DNA of 64,000 bases from Ramlibacter monticola (GCF_016722785.1 NZ_JAEQNE010000007.1:248001-312000), one strand, 5' to 3'. Shown: positions 50,299 through 58,735, counted from the first letter of the stretch. Notes: generated from the sequence alone by a model not told the origin. Translations and numbers: made by a program.

Positions 50299-50314
50299 GT
50301 AGGAGGCCTCCTAC
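50299..50314. promoter_or_regulatory. Perfect 16-bp palindrome upstream of the receiver gene
   Basis: The sequence reads GTAGGAGG/CCTCCTAC with no spacer. It lies 88 bp upstream of the receiver-gene start and 85 bp upstream of a small membrane ORF on the other strand. The position suits an operator, although no regulator is identified. Confidence 0.5.
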
Positions 50315-50398
50315 GGCGCCGGATGCAGCCGGGATGACGCGGTGCGCGGCAGCAGGCCGACTGACGCGCTGGCGCGGGCCTGGAACACTATGCTTTCC

Positions 50399-50551
50399 AT
50401 GAAGCTGTTCCTCCAATCCGCGATCGTCTTCTTCGGCACGCTGCTCGCTGCAGCGCTCGTGGCGCTGGGTGCGCCTGGCAACGCCGAAGTGGAGATGGCG
50501 TCCCAGGGCTCCTCCGCGACCGTCGTCGCCCTGCTCGGCCTCGAAGAGTGA
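50399..50551 (+). CDS. Small hypothetical membrane/exported protein
   Basis: A 50-residue frame with a hydrophobic N-terminus (FLQSAIVFFGTLLAAALVAL) followed by a short polar tail ending LLGLEE. An in-frame ATG also lies three codons upstream. No family is recognised and there is no clear ribosome site. It ends 3 bp before the stop of the convergent MoeB-like gene. It may be a small membrane protein or a chance frame. Confidence 0.4.
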   Translation: MKLFLQSAIVFFGTLLAAALVALGAPGNAEVEMASQGSSATVVALLGLEE

Positions 50552-50554
50552 GGC

Positions 50555-51313
50555 TCAGGCGGCGCGCCGCGTGCCGCACACGCGGCAGGCGGCGTCCCGC
50601 CGCAAGCGCATTTCCGTCCATTCCATGCTGCGGCCGTCCAGCATCTGCAGGCGCCCCGCGAGCGACGTGCCGACGCCGGCCAGCAGGCGCAGGGCTTCGG
50701 AGGCCTGCATCGCGCCGATGATGCCCACCAGCGGCGCGAACACGCCCATGGTGGCGCAGCGCGTCTCCTCGAACTCCTGGTCGGGCGGGAACACGCAGGC
50801 GTAGCAGGGGCTGTCGGGCCGGCGCGGATCGAACACGCTCACCTGGCCGTCCATGCGGATCGCCGCGCCCGACACCAGAGGCTTGCCGTGCTCGACGCAG
50901 GCGCGGTTGATCGCCTGGCGGGTCGCGAAGTTGTCGCAGCAGTCGATCACGACGTCGGCCTGGGGTACCAGTTCGGCCAGGGCCTGGGCGTCGGCCTTCA
51001 TCACGAGCGGGCGCACGAGCACCTCCGGGTTGATCGCGGCGATGGCCTCGCGGATCGATTCGGCCTTGGGCCGGCCGATGCGCTCCAGGTTGTGCGCGAT
51101 CTGCCGCTGCAGGTTGGTGAGGTCCACCGCGTCGTGGTCGACGACCGTGATCGTGCCGACACCGGCGGTGCCGAGATACAGGGCCACGGGCGAGCCGAGG
51201 CCCCCCGCGCCGACGACGAGCGCATGCGACGCGAGGAAGCGCTCCTGGCCTTCCACGCCCACTTCATCGAGGAGGATGTGGCGGGAGTAGCGCAGGAGCT
51301 GGTCGTCGGTCAT
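50555..51313 (-). CDS. HesA/MoeB/ThiF family adenylyltransferase
   Basis: A 252-residue E1-like enzyme. It has a nucleotide-binding GAGGLGSPVALYL loop near residue 36, VDHDAVDLTNLQRQ near 58, and DVVIDCCDNFATR. Two CxxC pairs for zinc (CYAC near 170, CRVC near the C-terminus) and the catalytic-type Cys in EETRCATMGV are present. It activates the C-terminal glycine of a sulfur-carrier protein (MoaD or ThiS) by adenylation. MoeB and ThiF cannot be told apart with certainty here, since no mo- or thi- gene is adjacent. The ORF length fits. Confidence 0.92.
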   Translation of the reverse strand: MTDDQLLRYSRHILLDEVGVEGQERFLASHALVVGAGGLGSPVALYLGTAGVGTITVVDHDAVDLTNLQRQIAHNLERIGRPKAESIREAIAAINPEVLVRPLVMKADAQALAELVPQADVVIDCCDNFATRQAINRACVEHGKPLVSGAAIRMDGQVSVFDPRRPDSPCYACVFPPDQEFEETRCATMGVFAPLVGIIGAMQASEALRLLAGVGTSLAGRLQMLDGRSMEWTEMRLRRDAACRVCGTRRAA

Positions 51314-51379
51314 GCGCGCATTGTGCCCACACCGCGGGCGCCACTTTCCGGCCGGCGCGGCCGGCGGGCGCCTTCCTCC

Positions 51380-52249
51380 TTACTGCGGCAGCCGTCCCAG
51401 CGAATAGATCACCTTCATGACCGGGCTCGGCTCCCCCAGCCCGGCGAACCAGCGCATGTAGATCTCGGGCAGCGCGGGGCTGGCGAAGACCTGCGCCAGG
51501 CCGGTGTCGACGGCCTGCTGCATCGCCCAGTCGCCGCGCGGCAGGGCGATGGCATAGGGTTCGTAGGAGAGCGCATCGGCCAGCAAGGCCGTCTTGCTGG
51601 GGTCCTTCGCCCTGGCCACCAGGCCCAGCAGCAGCACGCGGTCGCTGGCGAGGGCGTCGATGGCGCCGGACTCCAGCTGCGCCAGGCCTTCCTCCCGCGA
51701 CTGCAGCGGCACCGTCGTCGCCGAGACGGACATGCCCTTCAGGGCCTCGGCCAGCGCGGCTTCGTTGGTGGTGCCGCGCAGGACCCCGATCTTCTTGCCC
51801 ATGAGCGCGATCAGCGAATACCCGGGCGTGGTCGTGAGCACCAGCAGGCCGGTGCCGTCCACGAAGATCAGGGAGGAAAAGCCGACCTCCTTCTTGCGCC
51901 CGAGCGTCACGGTGCTCGCGCCGCATTCCATGTCCGCCTGGCCGCTGGCGATCGCGGTGAAGCGCGTCTGCACTGTCACGGGCACCCACTGCACCTTCAG
52001 CGGCCCCACGCCCAACTGCTTCTCGATGCTGGCGATGACGGCGCGGCACAGGTCCACCGTGTAGCCGGCCGGCTTCTTTTCGGCGTCCTCGAAGGAGAAC
52101 GGGAGGGCATCGGGCCGGTAGGCCACCGCGATCGTGCGGGTCGCCTGGATCTTCTTCAGGCGGCCCTCCAGCGGCGGCGTGCCGCCCTGGGCGAAGGTGA
52201 GGGAGGGCGCCAGGCACAGCGCCGCGAGAAGGAGGTTCAGGCGTCTCAT
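51380..52249 (-). CDS. Amino-acid-type ABC transporter periplasmic binding protein
   Basis: A 289-residue solute-binding protein family 3. A signal peptide (LLAALCLAPSLTFAQ, cleavage near residue 21) is followed by TIAVAYRPDALPFSFED near 38 and GYTVDLCRAVIASIE near 62. TRFTAIASGQADMECGAST near 95-113 marks the ligand cleft, with the usual Asp of the QADM motif. It should bind an amino acid such as glutamate or aspartate in the periplasm. No permease or ATPase gene is adjacent, so its transporter is elsewhere or it is an orphan. Confidence 0.9.
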   Translation of the reverse strand: MRRLNLLLAALCLAPSLTFAQGGTPPLEGRLKKIQATRTIAVAYRPDALPFSFEDAEKKPAGYTVDLCRAVIASIEKQLGVGPLKVQWVPVTVQTRFTAIASGQADMECGASTVTLGRKKEVGFSSLIFVDGTGLLVLTTTPGYSLIALMGKKIGVLRGTTNEAALAEALKGMSVSATTVPLQSREEGLAQLESGAIDALASDRVLLLGLVARAKDPSKTALLADALSYEPYAIALPRGDWAMQQAVDTGLAQVFASPALPEIYMRWFAGLGEPSPVMKVIYSLGRLPQ

Positions 52250-52330
52250 GGCGCGACTGTCGGGCGTCGGCGGCCTGGATCGGTATTGGACGATGGTCCC
52301 ATCCCCCGGCCGATCCGTTTCGGACCTGCC

Positions 52331-52360
52331 AAAGAAAAAGCCAGCCCGAAGGCTGGCTTT
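52331..52360 (-). terminator. Rho-independent terminator after ctpA
   Basis: AAAGCCAGCC (52337-52346) pairs with GGCTGGCTTT (52351-52360) around a CGAA loop. On the minus strand the stem is followed by TTTTTCTTT. It lies 24 bp after the ctpA stop and may also serve the opposite strand. Confidence 0.88.
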
Positions 52361-52383
52361 CTGCAGTCAGAGCCGAAGAAGGA

Positions 52384-53826
52384 TCAGTTCTCCTTCTTCT
52401 CTTCCTTGTTCTCCACGACCTGCGTCTTGGAGACCACCACCGGCCGGCCCTTCAGCTGGTTGAGGGCCTGCACGAGCTGGAAGTCCTTGTCGCTGCCGAA
52501 TTCCGGCGCCGTCTTGCGGTCGGCGGGACCCTTCTTGGCCTCTTCCTCGGCGCGCTTGCGGGCTTCCTCGCGGACCTTCTCGCGCTGCGGATCCTTGTTT
52601 TCGGCGCCCTGGCCGGAATTCAGGTGCTTGTCGAGATCGGCTTCCCGCGTGCGCAGCACGGAGAAGATGTTGCCCTCTTCGGTCTCGTCCACCATGACGT
52701 CCGGGACGATGCCCTTGGCCTGGATCGAACGGCCGCTCGGCGTGTAGTAGCGCGCGGTGGTCAGCTTCAGGCCCGTGTCGGGACCCAGCGGACGCACCGT
52801 CTGCACGGAACCCTTGCCGAAGGTCTGGCTGCCCAGGATGGCACCGCGGTGGTGGTCCTGGAGGGCGCCGGCGACGATCTCGGAGGCGGAGGCGGAGCCT
52901 TCGTTCACCAGCACCACCAGCGGCACGCTCTTGAGCTGCTGCGGCACGCGGCGCAGCGGGTCCGCACCGGCGCGGCGCTGGTAGAACTCCGGCGCGGCCT
53001 TGTAGACGAACTTGCTCTCGGCCAGCTGGCCGTTGGTGGACACCACCGTCACGTTCTCGGGCAGGAAGGCCGCCGAGATCGCGACCGCGGAATCGAGCAG
53101 GCCGCCCGGGTCGTTGCGCAGGTCCAGCACCATGCCCTTGAGGTTGGGCTCGGCCTTGTACAGCTCTTCCACCTTGCGCACGAAGTCGTCGACGGTGCGC
53201 TCCTGGAACTGGGACAGGCGGATCCAGCCGTAGCCCGGCTCGACGATCTTGCCCTTCACGGACTGGGTCTTGATCTCCTCGCGGGTGATCGTCACCGGGA
53301 AGGTGCGATTCTCGTCCTTGCGGTAGATCGTGAGCATCACCTTGGTGTTCGGCTCGCCGCGCATGCGCTTGACGGCCTCGGCCAGCGACAGGCCCTTGAC
53401 GGCGGTGTCGTCGATCTTGGTGATCAGGTCGCCGGTCTTCAGGCCGGCGCGGAAGGCGGGCGAGCCCTCGATCGGGGAGACCACCTTCACCAGGCCGTCT
53501 TCCTGCGAGATCTCGATGCCCACGCCGACGAAGCGGCCGGACGTGCCTTCCCGGAATTCCTTGAAGGACTTCTTGTCGAAGTACTGCGAATGCGGGTCGA
53601 GGCTGGACACCATGCCGGAAATGGCATCGGTGATCAGCTTCTTCTCGTCGACGGGCTCGACGTAGTCCGTCTTGATCATGCTGAAGACTGCAGCAAGCTG
53701 TTGCAGTTCCTCCAGCGGCAGCGGCGCGAGTGAGCCACGGGCAACGGTCTGCAGCGAGACCGTGGTGAGCGCTCCGGCGAGGGCGCCTGCGGTGATCCAG
53801 CCGGCGGTCTTGAGTTTGTGGCTCAT
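52384..53826 (-). CDS. ctpA: S41-family C-terminal processing peptidase
   Basis: A 480-residue protease. A signal/anchor segment (WITAGALAGALTTVSLQTV) is followed by an N-terminal domain, a PDZ domain (about 85-165, FVGVGIEISQEDG) and the S41 catalytic domain. The nucleophile Ser is in NEGSASASEIVAG near residue 310 and the catalytic Lys in SQTFGKGSVQT. GMVLDLRNDPGGLLDSAV is the family signature. The C-terminal 80 residues are charged and coiled (REEARKRAEEEAKKG). It trims C-termini of periplasmic or envelope proteins. The start at 53826 was preferred over an upstream in-frame ATG that lies in the promoter region. Confidence 0.93.
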   Translation of the reverse strand: MSHKLKTAGWITAGALAGALTTVSLQTVARGSLAPLPLEELQQLAAVFSMIKTDYVEPVDEKKLITDAISGMVSSLDPHSQYFDKKSFKEFREGTSGRFVGVGIEISQEDGLVKVVSPIEGSPAFRAGLKTGDLITKIDDTAVKGLSLAEAVKRMRGEPNTKVMLTIYRKDENRTFPVTITREEIKTQSVKGKIVEPGYGWIRLSQFQERTVDDFVRKVEELYKAEPNLKGMVLDLRNDPGGLLDSAVAISAAFLPENVTVVSTNGQLAESKFVYKAAPEFYQRRAGADPLRRVPQQLKSVPLVVLVNEGSASASEIVAGALQDHHRGAILGSQTFGKGSVQTVRPLGPDTGLKLTTARYYTPSGRSIQAKGIVPDVMVDETEEGNIFSVLRTREADLDKHLNSGQGAENKDPQREKVREEARKRAEEEAKKGPADRKTAPEFGSDKDFQLVQALNQLKGRPVVVSKTQVVENKEEKKEN

Positions 53827-53853
53827 GGGTCGGTCTTCAGTCCTCTCGACTTC

Positions 53854-53878
53854 AATATACACCTGAGAAACCTCTCAG
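53854..53878 (-). promoter_or_regulatory. Candidate promoter and operator of ctpA
   Basis: On the minus strand a TATATT -10 box (53854-53859) lies 27 bp before the ctpA ATG. Three bases upstream of it is a perfect inverted repeat, CTGAGA-GGTT-TCTCAG (53863-53878), in the spacer between -10 and -35. That is a typical site for a repressor that blocks RNA polymerase. Confidence 0.5.
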
Positions 53879-53998
53879 ATGCGCACCCTCTATCAGGGGT
53901 TCCCGCAGGGCCTCCGCGTCGTGTGAAAAAAACGAGCATTGGGGCAGGAGCGTCCTACAGGCCCATTCAAGACCCGTGCCGGCTCGCAAAAAGCAGGC

Positions 53999-54745
53999 TC
54001 AGGCGGCGCGGCCCTGGGCGGCCACGGCCGCGGCAGCCTTCGCGGCCGCCTCGGCGTCTCCCAGATAGTAGTGGCGGATGGGCTTCAGGTGCGTGTCCAA
54101 CTCGTAAACAAGGGGAATCCCGTTCGGGATGTTGAGACCCACGATCTCGTTATCGGAAATGTCGTCCAGGTACTTGACCAGGGCGCGCATGGAATTGCCG
54201 TGGGCGGCCACCAGCACGCGCTTGCCCGCGCGGATCGCGGGCGCCATGGACTCGTTCCAGAACGGCAGCACGCGCGCCACCGTGTCCTTGAGGCATTCCG
54301 TGCGGGGGAAATCCTCGCTCTTCACCTTCTCGTAGCGACGGTCGGCCCGCTCCCAGCGCGGATCGTCGTCACCCAGCGCCGGCGGCGGCGTGTCGTAGCT
54401 GCGGCGCCAGACCAGCACCTGCTCGTCGCCGAACTTCTTCGCCGTCTCTGCCTTGTTCAGGCCCTGCAATGCACCATAGTGGCGCTCGTTGAGGCGCCAG
54501 GAATGGGCGACGGGCAGCCAGGTGCGGTCCATTTCGTCCAGGACGTGCCACAGCGTACGGGTGGCGCGCTTCAGGACGCTCGTGTAGCACAGGTCGAAGT
54601 CGTAGCCCTCGGCCTTCAGCAGGCGGCCGGCCTGCACGGCCTGCTCCAGGCCCAGCGGCGTCAGGTCGACGTCGGTCCAGCCGGTGAATCGGTTTTCCAG
54701 GTTCCAGGTGGATTCGCCGTGGCGGATCAGGACGAGCTTGTGCAT
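53999..54745 (-). CDS. gpmA: 2,3-bisphosphoglycerate-dependent phosphoglycerate mutase
   Basis: A 248-residue dPGM. The phospho-acceptor signature LIRHGESTWNLENRFTGW starts at about residue 6 (His in RHG). LNERHYGALQGLNKAETA near 84 and the second catalytic His in VAAHGNSMRALVKYL near 180 complete the active site. It interconverts 3- and 2-phosphoglycerate in glycolysis and gluconeogenesis. An Ala-rich tail ends the protein. It is divergent from the rhodanese gene (93 bp) and lies upstream of ctpA on the same strand, 172 bp apart. Confidence 0.95.
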   Translation of the reverse strand: MHKLVLIRHGESTWNLENRFTGWTDVDLTPLGLEQAVQAGRLLKAEGYDFDLCYTSVLKRATRTLWHVLDEMDRTWLPVAHSWRLNERHYGALQGLNKAETAKKFGDEQVLVWRRSYDTPPPALGDDDPRWERADRRYEKVKSEDFPRTECLKDTVARVLPFWNESMAPAIRAGKRVLVAAHGNSMRALVKYLDDISDNEIVGLNIPNGIPLVYELDTHLKPIRHYYLGDAEAAAKAAAAVAAQGRAA

Positions 54746-54838
54746 GGCAAGGGCGGTCGGAGGTTGGGGGAAACCCGACATTCTAGAATCCCGGGTTGGC
54801 CGGGAATCGCCCGGCGCAGAACAAGGAAAGAGCTGCGA

Positions 54839-55255
54839 ATGGACGTCCTGCCGTTTTTCACCCACAACTGGGCGCTCGTGCTGATCGCCATCGTCTCGGG
54901 CACGCTGCTGCTGTGGCCCGGGCTTGCCGCCACCGCCGCCGGGGGCATCACCCCCGACAGCGCGGTGCAGCTGATAAACCGCGAGAAGGCGATCGTCGTC
55001 GACGTCAGCGAGGCCGACGAATTCGCCTCCGGGCACATCAAGGGCGCGCGCAACGTGCCCGTGAACGAGCTGGAAACCCGCCTGCCCGAGGTGGCGAAGA
55101 ACAAGACCGTGCCGCTGATCCTGGTCTGCCCCAGCGGCGCCCGGTCCAAGCGCGCCCTCGGCACGGCGAAAACCCTGGGCTACGACAAGGCTGTCGTGCT
55201 GGGCGGCGGGCTGAAGGCCTGGAGGGACGCTAACCTTCCGCTGGAAAAAGCCTGA
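54839..55255 (+). CDS. Membrane-anchored rhodanese-like protein
   Basis: A 138-residue protein. An N-terminal transmembrane segment (NWALVLIAIVSGTLLLWPGL, about residues 10-29) is followed by a rhodanese domain. ALVVD-type strand IVVDVSEADEFASGHIKGARNVPV is near 52-75. The active-site Cys is in ILVCPSGARSKRAL near 94, with loop CPSGAR. It transfers sulfane sulfur or acts as a redox carrier. It begins the rhodanese-grxC-secB-gpsA run typical of Betaproteobacteria. Confidence 0.9.
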   Translation: MDVLPFFTHNWALVLIAIVSGTLLLWPGLAATAAGGITPDSAVQLINREKAIVVDVSEADEFASGHIKGARNVPVNELETRLPEVAKNKTVPLILVCPSGARSKRALGTAKTLGYDKAVVLGGGLKAWRDANLPLEKA

Positions 55256-55275
55256 CCCATCCCCAAGTAACAAAG

Positions 55276-55542
55276 ATGCAGCCTGTCAAGATGTACACCA
55301 CGGCCGTTTGCCCCTACTGCATTCGCGCCAAGCAGATCCTGAAGTCCAGGGGCGTCGAGCAGATCGAGGAGATCCGCATCGACATGAAGCCGGACGAGCG
55401 CAGCAGGATGATGGAGATCACCGGCCGCCGCACCGTGCCGCAGATCTTCATCGGCGAAACCCACGTCGGGGGATGCGACGACCTGATCGCGCTCGACGGG
55501 CGGGGCGGCCTCGTGCCCTTGCTCAAGGGCGTGGCGGCCTGA
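55276..55542 (+). CDS. grxC: Glutaredoxin 3
   Basis: An 88-residue glutaredoxin with the dithiol CPYC motif at residues 12-15 (TTAVCPYCIRAKQIL). The TVPQIFI cis-Pro loop and the GGCDDLIALDG glutathione-binding motif follow. It reduces disulfides and mixed glutathione disulfides with GSH in the cytoplasm. It sits 20 bp after the rhodanese gene and before secB; a hairpin terminator separates it from secB. Confidence 0.95.
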   Translation: MQPVKMYTTAVCPYCIRAKQILKSRGVEQIEEIRIDMKPDERSRMMEITGRRTVPQIFIGETHVGGCDDLIALDGRGGLVPLLKGVAA

Positions 55543-55596
55543 TTTTTTCGGGATCGCCCGCCGGCCTGAGATAATGGCCGGCTGACGCAGTATTGC

Positions 55597-55626
55597 GCCC
55601 GCCAGGAGCGTTCCGGCGGGCTTTTT
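55597..55626 (+). terminator. Rho-independent terminator between grxC and secB
   Basis: GCCCGCC (55597-55603) pairs with GGCGGGC (55615-55621) around an 11-base loop and is followed by five T residues. A GCCGGCC/GGCCGGC hairpin with a TGAGATAAT loop lies just upstream (about 55559-55581) and may contain a secB promoter -10 (GATAAT). Since the terminator lies between that box and secB, partial read-through is needed. Confidence 0.65.
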
Positions 55627-55650
55627 CATTCGCAACCCGAGGCACCAGAG

Positions 55651-56124
55651 ATGGCCGACAACAACGATCCCGTGTTCCAGATCCAGCGCGTCTACATGAA
55701 GGAGGCTTCGCTGGAGCAGCCCAACAGCCCGGCCATCCTGCTGGACCAGGAGCAGCCCACCGTCGACATCCAGTTGGGCGTCGAGGCGCAGCAGGCCGCC
55801 GAGGGCGTGTACGAAGTGGCCGTGTCCGCCACCGTCACGACCAAGATCAAGGACCGCACCGTGTTCCTGGCGGAGGTCAAGCAGGCCGGCATCTTCGAGA
55901 TCCGCAACGTGCCGGCCGAACAGATGCAGTCCATCATGGGCAGCGCCTGCCCGCAGATCGTCTACCCGTACCTGCGCGCCAACGTGGCCGACATGATCAC
56001 GCGCGCCGGCTTCCCGCCCGTGCACCTGGCCGAAATCAACTTCCAGGCCATGTACGAGCAGCAGCAGGCGCAGCAGGCCCAGCAAGGCCAGCAAGGCGCT
56101 TCGCCCATCATCACCTCCGCCTGA
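55651..56124 (+). CDS. secB: Protein-export chaperone SecB
   Basis: A 157-residue SecB. FQIQRVYMKEASLEQPNSP near residues 9-27 is the family start. VDIQLGVEAQQ and GSACPQIVYPYLRANVADMITRAGFPPVHLAEINF (conserved core, in two parts) follow. It forms a homotetramer that holds preproteins unfolded and passes them to SecA. The C-terminal tail is Gln/Ala-rich (QQQAQQAQQGQQG), as in many Burkholderiales. It lies 22 bp before gpsA, the usual neighbour. Confidence 0.97.
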   Translation: MADNNDPVFQIQRVYMKEASLEQPNSPAILLDQEQPTVDIQLGVEAQQAAEGVYEVAVSATVTTKIKDRTVFLAEVKQAGIFEIRNVPAEQMQSIMGSACPQIVYPYLRANVADMITRAGFPPVHLAEINFQAMYEQQQAQQAQQGQQGASPIITSA

Positions 56125-56146
56125 GGCGGCTTCCGGCGCGCGGGGC

Positions 56147-57151
56147 ATGGACATCCTCGTCCTCGGCGCCGGCGCCTGGGGCACGGCGCTGGCCATCAGC
56201 GCCGGGCAACGCCAGCGGGTGACCCTCTGGGCGCGCGACGCGGCGCAGGCCGCGGCCATGGCCGCCCAGGGCGAGAACGCCCATTACCTCCCAGGCCACC
56301 GGCTGCCTGCCGGCGTCCGCGTCGCGTCGCGCGCGGAGGGTGAGCCGCGCGCGCTCGCGCAGCGGCACGACCTGGTGATCGTCGCGACGCCCATGGCGGC
56401 CCTGCGCCAGATGCTGGTGGAGGTCGCCGGCTGCGGCCGGCCCGTCGCCTGGCTCTGCAAGGGCTTCGAGGCGCCGGTGTCGCATCCCTACGGACTCCTC
56501 GGCCACGAGGTGCGCGCAGAAGTCGCGCCGCAGCTCGCGGCCGGCGCCCTCAGCGGCCCCAGCTTCGCGCAGGAGGTGGCCGGCGGCCAGCCGACGGCGC
56601 TGGTCGCCGCCAGCGATTCCGCGCCGGTGCGCGACGCCCTGGTCGCGGCCTTCCACGGCCCCGCCATGCGGGTGTACGTCAACGAGGACCTCGCGGGCGT
56701 GGAGGTGGGCGGCGCGGTCAAGAACGTGCTGGCGATCGCGACCGGCCTCTGCGACGGGCTGGCGCTGGGGCTGAACGCGCGCGCGGCCCTGATCACCCGG
56801 GGCCTCGCCGAGATGACGCGCCTGGGCGCTGCCCTCGGGGCCCGGCCGGAGACCTTCATGGGTCTCTCCGGCCTCGGGGACCTGGTCCTCACGGCGACCG
56901 GCGACCTGAGCCGCAACCGGCGCGTGGGGCTCCTGCTCGCCCAGGGGCGCTCGCTGCAGCAGGCGGTGGATTCGCTCGGCCACGTGGCGGAAGGGGTCTA
57001 CAGTGCCCGGACCGTGCTCGAGCGGGCGCGCCGCCTCGGCATCGAGATGCCGATCGCGGCGGGGGTGGTGGACCTGCTCGACGGGCGAACTTCTCCCCAC
57101 GATGCGGTCGCAGCCCTAATGGGGCGCGATCCGGCCGCCGAGCGCGGCTGA
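56147..57151 (+). CDS. gpsA: Glycerol-3-phosphate dehydrogenase [NAD(P)+]
   Basis: A 334-residue GpsA. The NAD(P) motif is VLGAGAWGTALAISA (about residues 5-19). LSGPSFAQEVAGGQPTAL is near 138, and the catalytic Lys is in GGAVKNVLAIATGL near 190. ARAALITRGLAEMTRLG is the family signature. It reduces dihydroxyacetone phosphate to sn-glycerol-3-phosphate for phospholipids, the same metabolite imported by the ugp system. ATG at 56147 has a GGGG-type ribosome site. Confidence 0.96.
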   Translation: MDILVLGAGAWGTALAISAGQRQRVTLWARDAAQAAAMAAQGENAHYLPGHRLPAGVRVASRAEGEPRALAQRHDLVIVATPMAALRQMLVEVAGCGRPVAWLCKGFEAPVSHPYGLLGHEVRAEVAPQLAAGALSGPSFAQEVAGGQPTALVAASDSAPVRDALVAAFHGPAMRVYVNEDLAGVEVGGAVKNVLAIATGLCDGLALGLNARAALITRGLAEMTRLGAALGARPETFMGLSGLGDLVLTATGDLSRNRRVGLLLAQGRSLQQAVDSLGHVAEGVYSARTVLERARRLGIEMPIAAGVVDLLDGRTSPHDAVAALMGRDPAAERG

Positions 57152-57248
57152 TCGGCTTTTTATTCCTTCGGTTACCTAGGGAGCTTCCCGCCCCCACCGG
57201 GCGCGGCGGTGCACTAGCCTGCGGGTCCCCAACGAAGAAGGAATTCCC

Positions 57249-57923
57249 ATGCGCCGGTCCGCCCTTGTCCTGGCCCTTGCCACATCCGCCGCTCTCGTGG
57301 CGGCGTGCTCAAGCATGTCCAATCCGTTCTCGAGTTCGAGCAGCGCCTCCGCCAGCCCGATGAGCTTCTTCGTCACCAGCAAGAATCCGGGCAAGGGCGC
57401 GGACTTCGGCGGGTTGGCGGGTGCCGACCAGTACTGCCAGTCGCTGGCGAGCGCGGCGGGCGCCGGCGGCAAGACCTGGCGCGCCTACCTGAGCACCACC
57501 GGCGCGGGATCCGTCAATGCCCGCGACCGCATCGGGCGCGGCCCCTGGATGAACGCCAAGGGCGAGACGATCGCCGGCAGTGTCGACGAACTGCACGGGA
57601 CGAACCGGCTCACCAAGCAGACGGCCCTGACCGAGCGCGGCGAGGTCGTGGCGGGGCGCGGCGACGCGGTGAACATGCACGACGTGCTGACCGGCTCGAC
57701 GCCGGACGGCCGGGCCTCCACGGCCACCGGCGACACCACCTGCGGCAACTGGACCAAGAGCGGGGAAGGCTCCGCGATCGTCGGCCACCACGACCGCACC
57801 GGCCTCAACGAGGAGCCGCCGGCGAAGTCCTGGAACTCCTCGCACGGATCGCGCGGCTGCGGGCTGGACGCGCTGAAGGCGACCGGCGGCGACGGCCGGC
57901 TGTACTGCTTCGCCGCCAACTGA
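57249..57923 (+). CDS. Lipoprotein with endostatin/C-type-lectin-like fold
   Basis: A 224-residue lipoprotein. The signal ends in lipobox VAAC (Cys near residue 20). A Ser-rich linker (SSSSSASAS) follows. The domain SFFVTSKNPGKGADFGGLAGADQYC... covers about residues 38-224 with four Cys likely forming disulfides. Elements such as GGLAGADQYCQSLASAAG, WRAYLSTT and NARDRIGRGPW fit the DUF1554/lectin-like family with a C-type-lectin or endostatin fold. It is probably an outer-membrane protein that binds glycans or proteins; the ligand is unknown. The start follows GAAGGAATTCCC. Confidence 0.75.
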   Translation: MRRSALVLALATSAALVAACSSMSNPFSSSSSASASPMSFFVTSKNPGKGADFGGLAGADQYCQSLASAAGAGGKTWRAYLSTTGAGSVNARDRIGRGPWMNAKGETIAGSVDELHGTNRLTKQTALTERGEVVAGRGDAVNMHDVLTGSTPDGRASTATGDTTCGNWTKSGEGSAIVGHHDRTGLNEEPPAKSWNSSHGSRGCGLDALKATGGDGRLYCFAAN

Positions 57924-57932
57924 AGGCGCTGG

Positions 57933-58265
57933 CTAGGCCCGCACGGCGTCGGTGATCTTCGCCAGCGCCTCGTGCAGTTCCTCCACCCGGGAGGGCCGCA
58001 CGACGCGGGCTACTTCCCGGCCGTCCTTCAGGAAGACCAGGGTGGGCCACAGCTTCACGCGGAAGCTGCGGCCCAGCGGCCGCCCGGGGCCGTCCTCCAC
58101 CTTCAGGTAGCGCAGCCCGGGGTGCGCCTCGAGCGCGGCGGCGATCATCGGCTGGGCATTGCTGCACCAGCCGCACCAGTTCGTGCCGAAGTCCAGCACC
58201 GTGGGGCCGCTGTACGCGTCCACCTCCGCACGCGGCGGCTCGGTCGGGGCATAAGTCGGGTTCAT
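57933..58265 (-). CDS. Thioredoxin family protein
   Basis: A 110-residue thioredoxin-fold protein with an active site of the form NWCGWCSN near residues 29-36 instead of WCGPC, and a cis-Pro in LWPTLVFLKDG. The WCGWC motif suggests a redox potential or partner different from TrxA. There is no signal peptide, so it is cytoplasmic. The start at 58265 fits the family length. It is convergent with the lectin-like lipoprotein (9 bp between stops). Confidence 0.88.
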   Translation of the reverse strand: MNPTYAPTEPPRAEVDAYSGPTVLDFGTNWCGWCSNAQPMIAAALEAHPGLRYLKVEDGPGRPLGRSFRVKLWPTLVFLKDGREVARVVRPSRVEELHEALAKITDAVRA

Positions 58266-58336
58266 GGGGCGATTGTCGGACCGCCGGCGCCGCGCGCAGT
58301 CAGCGCCTCCCGCCAGAAGCTGTGGGAACGCCGGCG

Positions 58337-58735
58337 CTAGTCGAGGACCAGCTGCGTCTGCGTGACCACCGAGCACAGCCGGCCCTGCTCGTTGCGCACG
58401 GTGGTCTGCCAGACCATCGTGGTCCGGCCCCGGTGCAGCGCGACGCTCTCGGCGGTCACGGTGGTGTTCACGGCCGCGCCGCCGATGAACTTGGTGCTGG
58501 AATCCGTGGTGGTCGTGCGCTTGCCGGGCGGCAGGTTCAGCAGCGTGCCCACGGCGCCGAGCGTGTCGGCGAACGCCATGTGCGCGCCGCCGTGCAGGAT
58601 CCCGCCCGCCGTGCAGAGGTCCGGGCGCACGAGCATCGTGGCGACGACGCGTTCCGGCGTCGCCTCGGTGAGCTTCACGCCCATCAGGCCGGGGAAGAGC
58701 GGTTCGAACAGCTGCTGGATCTCGCCGACGTTCAT
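58337..58735 (-). CDS. PaaI-type hotdog-fold thioesterase
   Basis: A 132-residue single hotdog-domain protein. GGILHGGAHMAFADTLGAVGTLLNL near residues 44-68 is the catalytic helix region, with HGG and the Asp of FADT as in PaaI/4HBT thioesterases. A second conserved strand region, TVTAESVALHRGRTTMVWQTTV, follows. It hydrolyses acyl-CoA thioesters, perhaps aromatic ones. No aromatic-CoA genes lie nearby, so its pathway is open. Confidence 0.9.
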   Translation of the reverse strand: MNVGEIQQLFEPLFPGLMGVKLTEATPERVVATMLVRPDLCTAGGILHGGAHMAFADTLGAVGTLLNLPPGKRTTTTDSSTKFIGGAAVNTTVTAESVALHRGRTTMVWQTTVRNEQGRLCSVVTQTQLVLD

